64,000 bases of DNA from Hyphomicrobiales bacterium (GCA_930633525.1 CAKNFP010000002.1:186001-250000); one strand, 5' to 3'. Numbered from the stretch's first letter, positions 16,483 to 25,878 are shown. Made by a program: numbers and translations. Notes: generated from the sequence alone by a model not told the origin.

Positions 16483-17412
16483 CTACAACTGGCCAAGCGA
16501 TCGCAGGGCAAGCGTCGCGGCCGCCGTTCGATTCTCGACGCGCAGCTTCAGGTAGACCTGCTCGAGATGCTTGTCGACCGTCCGTGGGCTGAGTGACAGG
16601 ATGGCGGCGATGTCGCGATTGGACTTGCCGGCGGCGATCCACCGCAGCACCTCGCCCTCACGCTGGGTCAGGTCGAAGCTCCGCCGCAACCGCGCGGGGG
16701 CATCCTCGACCTGCCCGGAGCCAAGCCGCAGCAGATACTCGTCCTCTCCCATACGGCCGACGAAAGTCAAGGTTGAGCTCGCATCGCCGGGCAGCGGCGT
16801 GACGAGTTCCCTCTGACGATCGCTCTCGGCGATTGCAACAGCGTCCCGGAGCCAGTGCGTCAGGCTGGCCGGCAGGGCCGATGGTCGCGCCTTGCCCTCG
16901 ACGAGGGTCGGGCCGAGCCGTTTGCGCGCCACGGGCGTGAGCCAGAGGACATCGCCGGAGAGGTCGACGGCAAGGAGAGTCCGGCCGGATGTATCGAGCG
17001 CGGCTTGGGCACTCTCCGTGAGGCGCGCGTTGGCTGAATGGACGCGGATCCGGGCCAGCATCTCGTCGATGACGATGGGCTTGGTGACATAGTCGACGCC
17101 ACCGGCAGCCAGTCCGTTGAGAATATCCGCTGTTTCGGTAAGGCCTGTCATGAAAATGACCGGGACATGGGCAAGAAGGGATTCCTGCTTGAGGCGCCGG
17201 CAGGCCTCGAAGCCGCTCATCCCGGGCATGACCGCGTCGAGCAGCACAACATCCGGGGTGACGTGCCCTGCGATCTTCAGAGCGGATTCGCCGTCGAGCG
17301 CTACCATGACAGTGAAGCCGGCCGCGTCGAGGGCATCCGTCAGAAGGCGTAGGGTCTCCGGCGAATCGTCGACCACAAGGGCGATGCGGCGGCTGTCGTG
17401 GCTATGCGTCAT
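16483..17412 (-). CDS. Two-component response regulator, REC + LuxR-type HTH
   Basis: 309 residues. The receiver domain (1-125) has the acidic pair Asp15-Asp16, phospho-acceptor Asp59 in VVLLDAVMPGMSG, Thr89 and Lys111. A middle segment (about 130-240) resembles a degenerate PAS-like linker (LLAVDLSGDVLWLTPVARKRL). The C-terminal LuxR/NarL HTH (245-305) shows LTQREGEVLRWIAAGKSNRDI and SLSPRTVDKHLEQVYLKL. The start overlaps the end of the kinase gene by 11 bp, so the pair is co-translated. The likely target is the divergent urtA promoter, where an 18-bp inverted repeat lies. The arrangement recalls CbrA-CbrB (transporter-kinase plus regulator), but with a different regulator class. Confidence 0.9.
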   Translation of the reverse strand: MTHSHDSRRIALVVDDSPETLRLLTDALDAAGFTVMVALDGESALKIAGHVTPDVVLLDAVMPGMSGFEACRRLKQESLLAHVPVIFMTGLTETADILNGLAAGGVDYVTKPIVIDEMLARIRVHSANARLTESAQAALDTSGRTLLAVDLSGDVLWLTPVARKRLGPTLVEGKARPSALPASLTHWLRDAVAIAESDRQRELVTPLPGDASSTLTFVGRMGEDEYLLRLGSGQVEDAPARLRRSFDLTQREGEVLRWIAAGKSNRDIAAILSLSPRTVDKHLEQVYLKLRVENRTAAATLALRSLGQL

Positions 17413-20400
17413 TCTGGTCCATCGCATCGAGGGCGGCCATGAAGCCGGGAAGATCGATCGTATCGACAAGATACGTGAGGTCGGCAACTGTCCCGCGCTG
17501 TGCGGGATTCGCCCGCCCGATCACCTCCAGCCTCGACTGTAAGCCGCGAATATGGCCGAGCTCTCCGAGGCGCCTGAGGTCGGCGACATCGGTGGCCTGG
17601 AGGGGCGAGCGACCGGTGGGGGCCTGTGCAAGGGCCGCCAGGGGATCGTCTCCATATTCCCATTCGAGCCCCAGTTGAATCTGGATCTCGCGCAGAAGCT
17701 GGCGGATCTCGACCGGCTTCAGGAGATAGCCGTCATGGAAGGGGCGCGCCATGGCGGCTCTGTAGGCCTCAACCGCGCTCGCCGAAAACATGACGATGCG
17801 AGCCTGAGCCTGCCCCTGTTCACGCAAGGATTGCGCCAGTGTCCAGCCATCCATGCCAGCCATGGAGACATCGATCAGAAAGAGATCCGGACGGACGTGA
17901 TGCGCCATGTCGATGCACGCTTCGCCATGGGTCGCATGGAGAATGATGAAGCCGAGCGGCCCCAGGATCTCGCGCATGAGATCGTGGTGCACGGGGTCAT
18001 CATCGACCACGAAGATCGTCCGCCTGCGACCGATGTAGCCCGTGATATGGTCCTCGCTCCCGATGATCGGGCGGGGATCGGTCACCTCCGACAAGAGTAG
18101 CTTGACCTTGAAGGCGGTGCCTGTGCCCAGCTTGCTTGTCACGGTGATGCTGCCGCCCATCACGCCGGCGAGAAGCTTCGAGATGGTCAGTCCAAGCCCC
18201 GTGCCGGGCGGCATCTGCCCGGGACGCCCCGCCCCCCGCTCGAAGGGCTCGAAGATGCGCTCCAGATCCGCCGCCGGAATGCCCGGGCCCGTATCAGCAA
18301 TGGTGAAGTCGGCGACCGGGCTCCTGTAGGCAAGGGCGAAGGTCACCTTGCCTTCCGCGGTGAACTTGATGGCGTTGGAGAGGAGGTTGATCAGCACCTG
18401 GCGCAGGCGATTGCCATCGGCATAGACAACCGCGGGCAGGTTGGCAGGCTTGTTGAAACAGAATTCGAGGCCCTTGGCCGCAGCTTGCAGCTTGAACATG
18501 CCGACGATCTGGTCGAGGAACTCGACGAGCGGGATTTCGTCGCGTGACAGATCGAGCCGGCCGGCTTCAATCTTGGATATGTCGAGGATGCCATCGATCA
18601 GGCCAGACAGGTGATCGGCGCTGCGACGGACGACATGAATTTGCCCGCGCTGCTTCGCGGCGATCGCGGAGTCGTTCTCGAGGATCTGCGCATAGCCGAC
18701 GATGGCGTTGAGCGGCGTGCGCAATTCGTGGCTCAAGCCCACCACATAGCGGCTCTTGGCATGGTTGGCGGATTCAGCCGCGTCCTTGGCACGTTGCAGG
18801 GCGGCATCGGTGCGGTTGTGCGCTTCGATCTCATTCATCAGGAGCGCCGTCTGCCGCCGGGATTCCTCCTGGGCCGCCGTGCGGCTCGCCTGTACGAGGA
18901 CGAACAGCCAGGCAGCGACGCCGATGATGATGGCAAGGACGAAGAAGGCCTTCCAGAGAAGGCCGGCGGCAATCGCCGGATCGACCGAAGGATCACTGGT
19001 GCTCTGCAGATAGATCAGGGTGAGCGTGAGCGCGATGACGCCGCCCGCCAGGAAGAACACACCCAGGAAATAGGTAACGTCGGCCGTCAGCCACCCGTGC
19101 AGCTTCGCGGGCATGATGCGCGTGAGTGCGGCCCGCATCTGCACGGGATAGCGCGCGTGCGGCTTGCAAAGATCGTCGCAGCGGGCATCCAGGGAGCAGC
19201 AGAGCGAGCAGATCGGCCCCGCATAGGCCGGGCAGGAGGCCATGTCCTCGGGCTCGAAGGCGTTCTCGCAGATGCAGCACTTGATCGACTCTCGCTTCTG
19301 CCAGCTCTTCTTGGGCGTGCGCGCCAGATAGTATCGCCCCCCCGTCGCCCAGGCGATGAGCGGAGCCGTAACGAGGGCGGCGCCGAGCGCCAGAAATGGC
19401 GATAGCGCCTTTGCCAGTTCTCCGGCGAGGCCGAAAAAGGTCGAAATGCCGACGGTCGTCGCAACCAGCATGGCGCCGACCCCGACGGGGTTGATGTCGT
19501 AGAGATGGGCACGCTTGAATTCGATATGCGCCGGTGAAAGCTTCAGCGGCTTGTTGATGACGAGATCGGCGACAATGGCGCCGACCCAGCCGATGGCGAC
19601 GTTCGAATAGAGCGCGAGGGTGTTTTCCAGGGCGCGGTAGACCCCAAGCTCCATGAGCAGGACGGCCACGCCGAGATTGAACACCAGCCACACAACACGA
19701 CCGGGATGGCTGTGGGTGAGACGGGAAAAGAAGTTCGACCAGGCGATCGACCCGGCATAGGCATTCGTCACATTGATCTTGAGCTGGCACAGGATGACAA
19801 ACGCGCAGGCGATATAGAGCGCGACGCGCGGGTCGCCGAAAATGGTCTCGAAGGCCATCACATACATCTCGGCCGGCTCGACGGCCTGCTCTTCGGTGAC
19901 GCCCTGCTTCAGCGCATAGACGGCGAGGAAGGAGCCCGCGAGCATCTTCAAGGCGCCGATGATGATCCATCCCGGTCCCGCGGAGACCAATGCGAGCCAC
20001 CAGGACCAGCGCTTGCCGCTGCGCTCCCGCGGCAGGAAGCGCAGGAAATCGACCTGCTCGCCGATCTGCGCGACGAGCGAGAACATGACGCCAGAGGCGG
20101 CGCCGAACAGGATCAGCGAGAAACCGCCGCCAAGATCGCCATGGCGGCCGGTGAAGCCCATCCAGTCCGACAGCACATCCGGCTCGTAGTGCAGGATGGC
20201 GATGAAGGGGGCGATCTGCAGGACTATCCAGAGCGGCTGCGTCCACAGCTGGAACCGGCTGATGAGCGTGATGCCGTGGGTGACCAGCGGGATGACGACG
20301 AGCGCGCTGACGAGATAGCCGACCGCCCGTGGCAGCCCCGTCATCATCTCGATGGCGATGGCGAGGATGACGGCCTCGATGGCGAAGAAGATGAAGGTGA

Positions 20401-20773
20401 AGGACGCGTAGATCAGCGACGTGATTGTCGAGCCGATGTAGCCGAAGCCCGCGCCGCGCGTCAGCAGATCGATATCGACGCCATAGCGCGACGCGTAGTA
20501 GGAAATCGGCACGCCAGTCAGGAAAATCAGTGTGCCGACCGCCAGGATCGCCAGGCTCGCATTGGTGAAGCCGTAGCTGAGTGTCGTTGCGGCACCGATG
20601 GCCTCCAGGGCGAGAAACGAGATGGCGCCGAGCGCCGTGTTGGCGACGCGTAGCGGCGACCACCGGCGTGCCCGCTTGGCCGTGAAGCGCAACGCGAAAT
20701 CCTCGAGGGTCTGGTTCGTGACCCACTGATTGTATTCGCGACGGACACGGTCGATCCGCTGCTGGCCGCTCAT
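17402..20773 (-). CDS. Hybrid histidine kinase with NCS1-permease-like sensor and cysteine cluster
   Basis: 1123 residues. Residues 1-480 form about twelve hydrophobic helices of the purine/cytosine permease (NCS1) type (NQTLEDFALRFTAKRAR, GVPISYYASRYGVDIDLLTRG, INVTNAYAGSIAWSNFFSR). Residues 499-540 hold nine Cys and a His (499, 500, 502, 514, 522, 525, 526, 532, 536, His539), a likely metal site. Two more helices follow (565-590, 606-628), then a coiled-coil stretch, the H-box SHELRTP (His682), N-box (Asn800), DTGPGIP and GTGLGL, and a receiver (VVDDD 922-926, Asp968, Lys1019). The tail (1036-1123) is not a clear HPt domain. It is divergent from urtABCDE-fmdAB and overlaps its response regulator. 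It is probably a transporter-derived sensor of an N-compound; whether it still transports is unknown. Confidence 0.9.
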   Translation of the reverse strand: MSGQQRIDRVRREYNQWVTNQTLEDFALRFTAKRARRWSPLRVANTALGAISFLALEAIGAATTLSYGFTNASLAILAVGTLIFLTGVPISYYASRYGVDIDLLTRGAGFGYIGSTITSLIYASFTFIFFAIEAVILAIAIEMMTGLPRAVGYLVSALVVIPLVTHGITLISRFQLWTQPLWIVLQIAPFIAILHYEPDVLSDWMGFTGRHGDLGGGFSLILFGAASGVMFSLVAQIGEQVDFLRFLPRERSGKRWSWWLALVSAGPGWIIIGALKMLAGSFLAVYALKQGVTEEQAVEPAEMYVMAFETIFGDPRVALYIACAFVILCQLKINVTNAYAGSIAWSNFFSRLTHSHPGRVVWLVFNLGVAVLLMELGVYRALENTLALYSNVAIGWVGAIVADLVINKPLKLSPAHIEFKRAHLYDINPVGVGAMLVATTVGISTFFGLAGELAKALSPFLALGAALVTAPLIAWATGGRYYLARTPKKSWQKRESIKCCICENAFEPEDMASCPAYAGPICSLCCSLDARCDDLCKPHARYPVQMRAALTRIMPAKLHGWLTADVTYFLGVFFLAGGVIALTLTLIYLQSTSDPSVDPAIAAGLLWKAFFVLAIIIGVAAWLFVLVQASRTAAQEESRRQTALLMNEIEAHNRTDAALQRAKDAAESANHAKSRYVVGLSHELRTPLNAIVGYAQILENDSAIAAKQRGQIHVVRRSADHLSGLIDGILDISKIEAGRLDLSRDEIPLVEFLDQIVGMFKLQAAAKGLEFCFNKPANLPAVVYADGNRLRQVLINLLSNAIKFTAEGKVTFALAYRSPVADFTIADTGPGIPAADLERIFEPFERGAGRPGQMPPGTGLGLTISKLLAGVMGGSITVTSKLGTGTAFKVKLLLSEVTDPRPIIGSEDHITGYIGRRRTIFVVDDDPVHHDLMREILGPLGFIILHATHGEACIDMAHHVRPDLFLIDVSMAGMDGWTLAQSLREQGQAQARIVMFSASAVEAYRAAMARPFHDGYLLKPVEIRQLLREIQIQLGLEWEYGDDPLAALAQAPTGRSPLQATDVADLRRLGELGHIRGLQSRLEVIGRANPAQRGTVADLTYLVDTIDLPGFMAALDAMDQNDA

Positions 20774-20827
20774 GCCTGTCCCGCCCCTCTGCCTCGCACC
20801 AGTATGTCAGGTGTTTCGCGGTGCAAT

Positions 20828-20845
20828 ATACGTGATCCTACGTAT
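20828..20845. promoter_or_regulatory. 18-bp inverted repeat between kinase and urtA
   Basis: ATACGT-GATCCT-ACGTAT lies inside a longer imperfect palindrome (GCAATATACGT against ACGTATTGC). It sits about 55 bp before the kinase start and 85 bp before urtA. The layout suits a dimeric LuxR/NarL-class regulator, so the response regulator encoded next door is the best candidate. Inference only. Confidence 0.5.
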
Positions 20846-20930
20846 TGCTGCACTGCAGTAATTATCCAACGATGATGGCGTCGCGGGGCACGAGACTCCG
20901 CTCCCAAAACAACGAGAGGGGTATGACGCC

Positions 20931-22190
20931 ATGGCGTACGATAAGGATCGTCCGCAATCAGATCTTCGACGCAGGATGCTTCTCGGCATGGCCGCCATGC
21001 CCTTCGCCGGCCTTGCCATGCCACGGACTGCCTTCGCGCAGGCGCCGGCAACCTCTGCGGTCAACACAACGGGCCTTGCCGTCACCGATACCGAGGTGAC
21101 CGTCGGCATCCTGCATTCGGTCACGGGTACGATGGCCATCTCGGAAACGGGCTCGGTGCAGGCCGAGAAGCTCGCCATCGAGCAGATCAACGCCGAAGGC
21201 GGCGTCCTCGGACGCAAGATCAAGTTCATACAGGAGGACGGCGGCAGCGACTGGCCGACCTTCGCCGAAAAGGCGAAGAAGCTTCTCGTGAATGACAAAT
21301 GCGCTGCCGTCATGGGGTGCTGGACGTCGGCCTCACGCAAGGCCGTTCTGCCTGTCTTCGAGCAATATAACGGCATGCTCTACTATCCGACTTTCTATGA
21401 AGGACTGGAGCAGTCGAAGAACGTCATCTATACGGGCCAGGAAGCGACGCAGCAGATCCTGGCCGGCCTGGATTGGGTGGCCAAGGAAAAAGGCGCGAAA
21501 ACATTCTATCTGCTTGGCTCTGATTACATCTGGCCGCGCACCTCCAACAAGATTGCGCGCAAGCACATCGAGAACGTACTCAAGACGAAAGTCGTCGGCG
21601 AGGAATATTTCCCGCTCGGGCATACGCAGTTCAATTCGGTCATCAACAAGATCAAGCTGACGAAGCCCGATGTGATCTACGCTATTATCGTGGGCGGCTC
21701 GAATGTCGCCTTCTACAAACAGCTCAAGGCAGCCGGCATCGATCTCAACAAACAGACGCTGGTCACGATTTCGGTGACGGAAGACGAGATCGATGGCATC
21801 GGTGGGGAAAACATCGCGGGTGCCTATGCCTGCATGAAGTATTTTCAGTCGCTCGACAATCCGAACAACAAGCAGTTCGTCTCCGCCTTCAAAAAAATGT
21901 GGGGCGACAAGACCGTAGTTGGTGACGTCACGCAGGCGGCCTATCTCGGCCCCTGGCTGTGGAAGCTGACCGTGGAAAAGGCGGGGTCCTTCGACGTGGA
22001 CAAGATCGCGGAAGCGTCCGCCGGGGTGGAATTCAAGCAGGCGCCGGAAGGCTATGTAAAGATCCACCCCAATCACCACCTGTGGTCCAAGACCCGTGTC
22101 GGGCGCGCGCGTCCTGATGGACAGTATGATGTGATCTATGAGACAGCCGAGCTGATGGAGCCGGATCCCTTCCCCAAGGGCTATCAATAA
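20931..22190 (+). CDS. urtA: Urea/short-chain amide ABC transporter binding protein (UrtA/FmdD)
   Basis: 419 residues. A twin-arginine-like signal (LRRRMLLGMAAMPFAGLAMP, cleavage near AFAQ) leads to the periplasm. The mature protein is a branched-chain-amino-acid-type binding protein with UrtA signatures: VGILHSVTGTMAISETGS, CWTSASRKAVLPVFE, LLYYPTFYEGLE-like segment MLYYPTFYEGLEQSKNVIY, FYLLGSDYIWPRTSNKIA and HPNHHLWSK. It captures urea or short amides. It begins a five-gene transporter set followed by formamidase, and no urease subunit is present in the window. This favours formamide/acetamide-type substrates, as in the fmdDEF system of methylotrophs. GAGAGGGG precedes the start. Confidence 0.9.
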   Translation: MAYDKDRPQSDLRRRMLLGMAAMPFAGLAMPRTAFAQAPATSAVNTTGLAVTDTEVTVGILHSVTGTMAISETGSVQAEKLAIEQINAEGGVLGRKIKFIQEDGGSDWPTFAEKAKKLLVNDKCAAVMGCWTSASRKAVLPVFEQYNGMLYYPTFYEGLEQSKNVIYTGQEATQQILAGLDWVAKEKGAKTFYLLGSDYIWPRTSNKIARKHIENVLKTKVVGEEYFPLGHTQFNSVINKIKLTKPDVIYAIIVGGSNVAFYKQLKAAGIDLNKQTLVTISVTEDEIDGIGGENIAGAYACMKYFQSLDNPNNKQFVSAFKKMWGDKTVVGDVTQAAYLGPWLWKLTVEKAGSFDVDKIAEASAGVEFKQAPEGYVKIHPNHHLWSKTRVGRARPDGQYDVIYETAELMEPDPFPKGYQ

Positions 22191-22242
22191 GCAGCTGGGA
22201 AGGCAGACGTAATCGAGACGAGGAAACGCTGGAGGGAAAGTC

Positions 22243-22263
22243 GCCCAGGCCGTGTGCCTGGGC
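22243..22263 (+). other. Stem-loop in the urtA-urtB gap
   Basis: GCCCAGGC (22243-22250) and GCCTGGGC (22256-22263) form a perfect 8-bp stem around CGTGT. Flanking GTC/GAC extends it with a bulge. It lies 53 bp after the urtA stop and has no T-run. This is the position where an mRNA-stabilising hairpin would favour binding-protein expression over permease. Confidence 0.5.
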
Positions 22264-22330
22264 GGCGACAAGTCGTGTCTCGACTCCATTTGACGATCGT
22301 CCCCATCAGTCCATTGGCCAGGAGGCTGAG

Positions 22331-23257
22331 ATGTTCGGCGAATATTCGCTCGGCGAGCTTACATCGATCTTTGTGATGCAAGGCTTCGCGGGTCTCATTT
22401 TGTTTTCAGTCTTTTTGCTGATGGCGCTAGGACTTGCCATTATTTTTGGCCAGATGGGCGTCATCAACATGGCCCATGGCGAATTCATGATTCTGGGCGC
22501 CTATGTGACGTGGATGTGTTCCACGTTTTTTCACAGCTACCTGCCCGCGCTGGTCCCGATCTACTTCTTCATCGCGATGATCCTGGCCTTCCTTGCCTCT
22601 GGCGCCCTGGGCGTCGCCGTGGAGTGGCTCATGATCAGGCGGCTCTATAAGCGACCGCTGGATACGCTGCTGGCGACGTGGGGGCTCTCGCTCATCCTGC
22701 AGCAGTTCTACCGGTCGGTCTTCGGCCCGCGGGAGGTCGGCGTGGAGCTGCCGCAGTGGATGCTCGGTTCGCTTCCGGTAACCGATGTCATCGAGATCCA
22801 GATCAACGGCCTCTTCGTGATGGTCCTGACCACAATCATCACCATCGCGGTCGCCTTCATGATGTATCGCTCGCGCTGGGGCATGCAGGTGCGCGCCGTG
22901 GTGCAAAACCGCGTGATGGCGGGCGCGGTGGGCATCAATACCGAGAAGGTCGATCGCTACACCTTCGGCATCGGATGCGGCATCGCCGGAATCGCCGGCT
23001 CGGCCTTCACGATGATCGGCTCGACCGGGCCGACGGCAGGGCAGCTCTATATCGTCGACACCTTCCTCGTCGTCGTCTTCGGCGGCGCCGCGAGCCTTGC
23101 CGGCACAATCGCCTCGGCCTTCACCATCTCGCAGGCGCAGTCGATCATGGAGTTCTTCCTGTCCGGCTCCATCGCCAAGGTTCTCACATTGCTCGCGGTG
23201 GTCGGCATTCTCATGCTGCGGCCGCAGGGCCTGTTCGTCCTCAAGGTCAGGCGCTGA
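22331..23257 (+). CDS. urtB: Urea/amide ABC transporter permease UrtB
   Basis: 308 residues, LivH-type inner-membrane permease with about eight helices. Typical motifs: LFSVFLLMALGLAIIFGQMG, GVINMAHGEFMILGAYVTW, LLATWGLSLILQQFYRSVFG (family-specific QQ segment), VQNRVMAGAVGINTEKVDRY (cytoplasmic EAA-like loop) and VVVFGGAASLAGTIASAF. It forms the channel with UrtC. Ribosome-binding site CCAGGAGG lies just ahead of ATG 22331. It is separated from urtA by 140 bp that hold a hairpin, and from urtC by three bases. Confidence 0.92.
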   Translation: MFGEYSLGELTSIFVMQGFAGLILFSVFLLMALGLAIIFGQMGVINMAHGEFMILGAYVTWMCSTFFHSYLPALVPIYFFIAMILAFLASGALGVAVEWLMIRRLYKRPLDTLLATWGLSLILQQFYRSVFGPREVGVELPQWMLGSLPVTDVIEIQINGLFVMVLTTIITIAVAFMMYRSRWGMQVRAVVQNRVMAGAVGINTEKVDRYTFGIGCGIAGIAGSAFTMIGSTGPTAGQLYIVDTFLVVVFGGAASLAGTIASAFTISQAQSIMEFFLSGSIAKVLTLLAVVGILMLRPQGLFVLKVRR

Positions 23258-23260
23258 GAC

Positions 23261-24409
23261 ATGGTCATTCGCTCCAAATCCGCCGATGACACGGCTTTCA
23301 TGAAGCCGCTGGAGATCATCTCGATCCTCATCATTGCCGCCCTGATCCTGGTGGTCCTTCCCGCCACGCTCGATGCGTTCCGCCTGAACCTCGTCGGCAA
23401 ATATCTCACCTATGCCTTCGTGGCGCTGGGGCTCGTGCTGTGCTGGGGCTTCGGGGGCATCCTCAGCCTTGGCCAGGGCATTTTCTTCGGCCTCGGCGGC
23501 TACTGCATGGCCATGTATCTCAAGCTCGAGGCGTCGAGCGTGGAGAACACCAAGATCCAGTCCACGCCCGGCATTCCGGACTTCATGGACTGGAACCAGC
23601 TGACGGAGCTTCCGTTCTTCTGGCTGCCGTTCAAGAGCCTGACCCTGACGGTGATCCTCATCCTCGCAGTGCCGACCCTCTTCGCCTTCTTCATCGGCGC
23701 GGCCATGTTCAAGCGGCGTGTCGGCGGCGTGTATTTCGCCATCATCACCCAGGCGATCGCCGCGATCCTGACCATCCTGATCGTCGGCCGGCAGGGGTAC
23801 ACCGGCGGCATCAACGGCATCACGGATCTCAGGACCCTGCAGGGCTGGGACATCCGCACCGACAGCGCCAAGCAGATCCTCTACTTCGTTAATGGCGGCC
23901 TGTTGATCGCCTGCATTCTGCTCGCCCAATACGTCAAGCGCTCCAAGCTCGGCCGCGTGCTGGTCGCCATGCGTGACAAGGAGGACCGGGTCCGGTTCTC
24001 CGGCTATTCCGTCGCCAACTTCAAGATCTTCGCCTTCTGCCTGGCGGCTGCTTTCGCAGCGATCGGCGGCGCGATGTTCACGCTGCAGGTGGGGTTCATG
24101 TCCCCGTCGTTCGTCGGCATCGTGCCGTCGATCGAGATGGTGATCTACACCGCCGTCGGCGGCCGGCTGTCGCTCTTCGGGGCGGTCTACGGCACGCTCC
24201 TGGTGAATGTAGCAAAGACGGCCTTCTCCGAGAGCTTCCCGGAGCTCTGGCTGTTCGGGCTCGGCGCGCTGTTCATCGCCGTCGTGATGGTGTTCCCGAA
24301 CGGGCTCGCCGGCATCTACCACAGCTATGTCGCCCCGCTGGTCGCGCGCCTCGCACGACGTCGGCCGGCGGAAACCGAGCAGCCGTTGCACGGCGCGCCC
24401 GCGGAGTGA
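23261..24409 (+). CDS. urtC: Urea/amide ABC transporter permease UrtC
   Basis: 382 residues, LivM-type permease, the normal UrtC length. Motifs: LVLCWGFGGILSLGQGIFFG, YCMAMYLKLEASSVENTKI, FFIGAAMFKRRVGGVYFAII, VGRQGYTGGINGITDL, RVLVAMRDKEDRVRFSGYSV (EAA-like loop) and YTAVGGRLSLFGAVYGTLLV. It starts three bases after urtB ends and ends eight bases before urtD, so the set is one transcription unit. Confidence 0.92.
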   Translation: MVIRSKSADDTAFMKPLEIISILIIAALILVVLPATLDAFRLNLVGKYLTYAFVALGLVLCWGFGGILSLGQGIFFGLGGYCMAMYLKLEASSVENTKIQSTPGIPDFMDWNQLTELPFFWLPFKSLTLTVILILAVPTLFAFFIGAAMFKRRVGGVYFAIITQAIAAILTILIVGRQGYTGGINGITDLRTLQGWDIRTDSAKQILYFVNGGLLIACILLAQYVKRSKLGRVLVAMRDKEDRVRFSGYSVANFKIFAFCLAAAFAAIGGAMFTLQVGFMSPSFVGIVPSIEMVIYTAVGGRLSLFGAVYGTLLVNVAKTAFSESFPELWLFGLGALFIAVVMVFPNGLAGIYHSYVAPLVARLARRRPAETEQPLHGAPAE

Positions 24410-24417
24410 GGTGAGAC

Positions 24418-25179
24418 ATGATCATTCCCCCGAAAGATCCGCAAAAGCCGTTCGTCCTCGCCGTCGAGGCTTTGACGGTGTCCTTCGACGGCTTCAAAGC
24501 GGTGAACGACGTCTCGTTCTATGTGGACGAGAACGAGATCCGCGTTATCATCGGTCCGAACGGGGCCGGTAAGACAACCGTTCTTGATCTCATCTGTGGG
24601 CGTACCAGGGCGACATCTGGCTCCATCAAGTTCCGTGACATGGAACTGACGAAGATGTCAGAGAGCAACATCGTGCTGGCCGGCGTTGGCCGGAAATTCC
24701 AGAATCCCTCGATCTACGATGACCTGACGGTCTTCGAGAACCTTGAGATTTCCTTTCCGCGCGGACGCTCCGTCTTTGGCGCGCTGACGTTCAGGCGCGA
24801 CGCAGAGGTGCGCGCGCGCGTCGAGGAGATCGCCGAGACCATTTTTCTCGCCGACCATCTGGATGAACGCGCCGAGTTTCTCAGTCATGGCCAGAAGCAG
24901 TGGCTGGAGATCGGCATGCTGCTCATCCAGGATCCGGATCTCATGATGCTCGATGAACCGGTCGCCGGCATGAGCGTGAGCGAGCGCAAGAAGACCGCTG
25001 AACTCCTGCACAAGATCATCAAGAACCGCTCGGTGATCGTCATCGAGCACGACATGAAATTCGTCGAGGACATCGCCCATCGCGTCACGGTGCTGCATCA
25101 GGGCAAGGTTCTCTCGGAGGGCTCGATGGAGCGCGTGAAGCATGATCCGCGCGTCATCGAGGTCTATCTCGGACATTGA
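24418..25179 (+). CDS. urtD: Urea/amide ABC transporter ATPase UrtD
   Basis: 253 residues, cytoplasmic ABC ATPase. Walker A is GPNGAGKT, the signature is LSHGQKQWLEIGMLL (a UrtD-typical variant, SHGQ for SGGQ), Walker B is LMMLDEPVAGM, and the switch His lies in VIVIEHDMKFVEDIA. It pairs with UrtE as a heterodimeric motor under UrtBC. GGAGTGAGGTGAGAC precedes its ATG. Confidence 0.93.
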   Translation: MIIPPKDPQKPFVLAVEALTVSFDGFKAVNDVSFYVDENEIRVIIGPNGAGKTTVLDLICGRTRATSGSIKFRDMELTKMSESNIVLAGVGRKFQNPSIYDDLTVFENLEISFPRGRSVFGALTFRRDAEVRARVEEIAETIFLADHLDERAEFLSHGQKQWLEIGMLLIQDPDLMMLDEPVAGMSVSERKKTAELLHKIIKNRSVIVIEHDMKFVEDIAHRVTVLHQGKVLSEGSMERVKHDPRVIEVYLGH

Positions 25180-25188
25180 GGGCTTGCC

Positions 25189-25878
25189 ATGATGACAGTC
25201 CACGACCTGCATGTCGCCTATGGCCAGAGCGAGGTTCTCCATGGCCTCGACTTCCGTATCGCACCCGGTGAGATCGTCGCCATCATGGGGCGCAACGGCA
25301 TGGGCAAGACAACGCTCATGAAGGCGCTGATGGGTGTCGTTCCAACGAAGAGCGGCCATGTGACCATTGGCTCCGACGAGATCTCCGGGCTCAAGAGCTA
25401 TGAACGCGTTGCCAAAGGCGTCGCCTATGTGCCGCAAGGCCGGATGATATTCTCGACCATGACCGTCGAGGAGAATATCGAGACCGGCCTCACCACGACC
25501 GGGGAGTCAGAGGTGCCCGAGAGCATCTATGAGCTCTTCCCCGTGCTGCTCGAAATGAAAGGACGGCGGGGCGGAAATCTCTCCGGAGGCCAGCAGCAGC
25601 AACTCGCGATCGCCCGCGCGCTGGCCAGCAAGCCGAAGGTTCTCCTGCTCGACGAGCCGACGGAAGGCATCCAGCCATCGATCATCCGCGATATGGCCCG
25701 CACCCTGAAACGCATCCGCGACGAGCGTGGGCTGTCCATCGTGGTGTCCGAGCAGGTGTTGTCCTTCGCCCTCGATATCGCGGACCGCATCCTCGTGATC
25801 GAGAATGGTGAAATTGTCCACGAGGAGGATCGCGACGCCGTCGACGAAGCCAAGATCTCAAGTTTTCTCTCGGTTTGA
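25189..25878 (+). CDS. urtE: Urea/amide ABC transporter ATPase UrtE
   Basis: 229 residues, LivF-type ATPase. Walker A is GRNGMGKT, the Q-loop is PQGRMIFSTMTVEEN, the signature is LSGGQQQQLAIARAL, Walker B is VLLLDEPTEG followed by IQPSIIRDM. It completes the five-component transporter. It starts nine bases after urtD. Two adjacent ATGs (25189, 25192) are possible starts. Confidence 0.93.
   Translation: MMTVHDLHVAYGQSEVLHGLDFRIAPGEIVAIMGRNGMGKTTLMKALMGVVPTKSGHVTIGSDEISGLKSYERVAKGVAYVPQGRMIFSTMTVEENIETGLTTTGESEVPESIYELFPVLLEMKGRRGGNLSGGQQQQLAIARALASKPKVLLLDEPTEGIQPSIIRDMARTLKRIRDERGLSIVVSEQVLSFALDIADRILVIENGEIVHEEDRDAVDEAKISSFLSV

Noticed and set aside
18993..20726. 577-codon alternative minus frame inside the kinase gene
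   Set aside because: Arg/His-rich shadow of the NCS1-like region; the kinase frame has coherent helices and motifs throughout.
22427..24391. 654-codon open frame on the minus strand opposite urtB-urtC
   Set aside because: Low-complexity charged sequence without motifs; the plus strand encodes two unmistakable permeases with good ribosome-binding sites.
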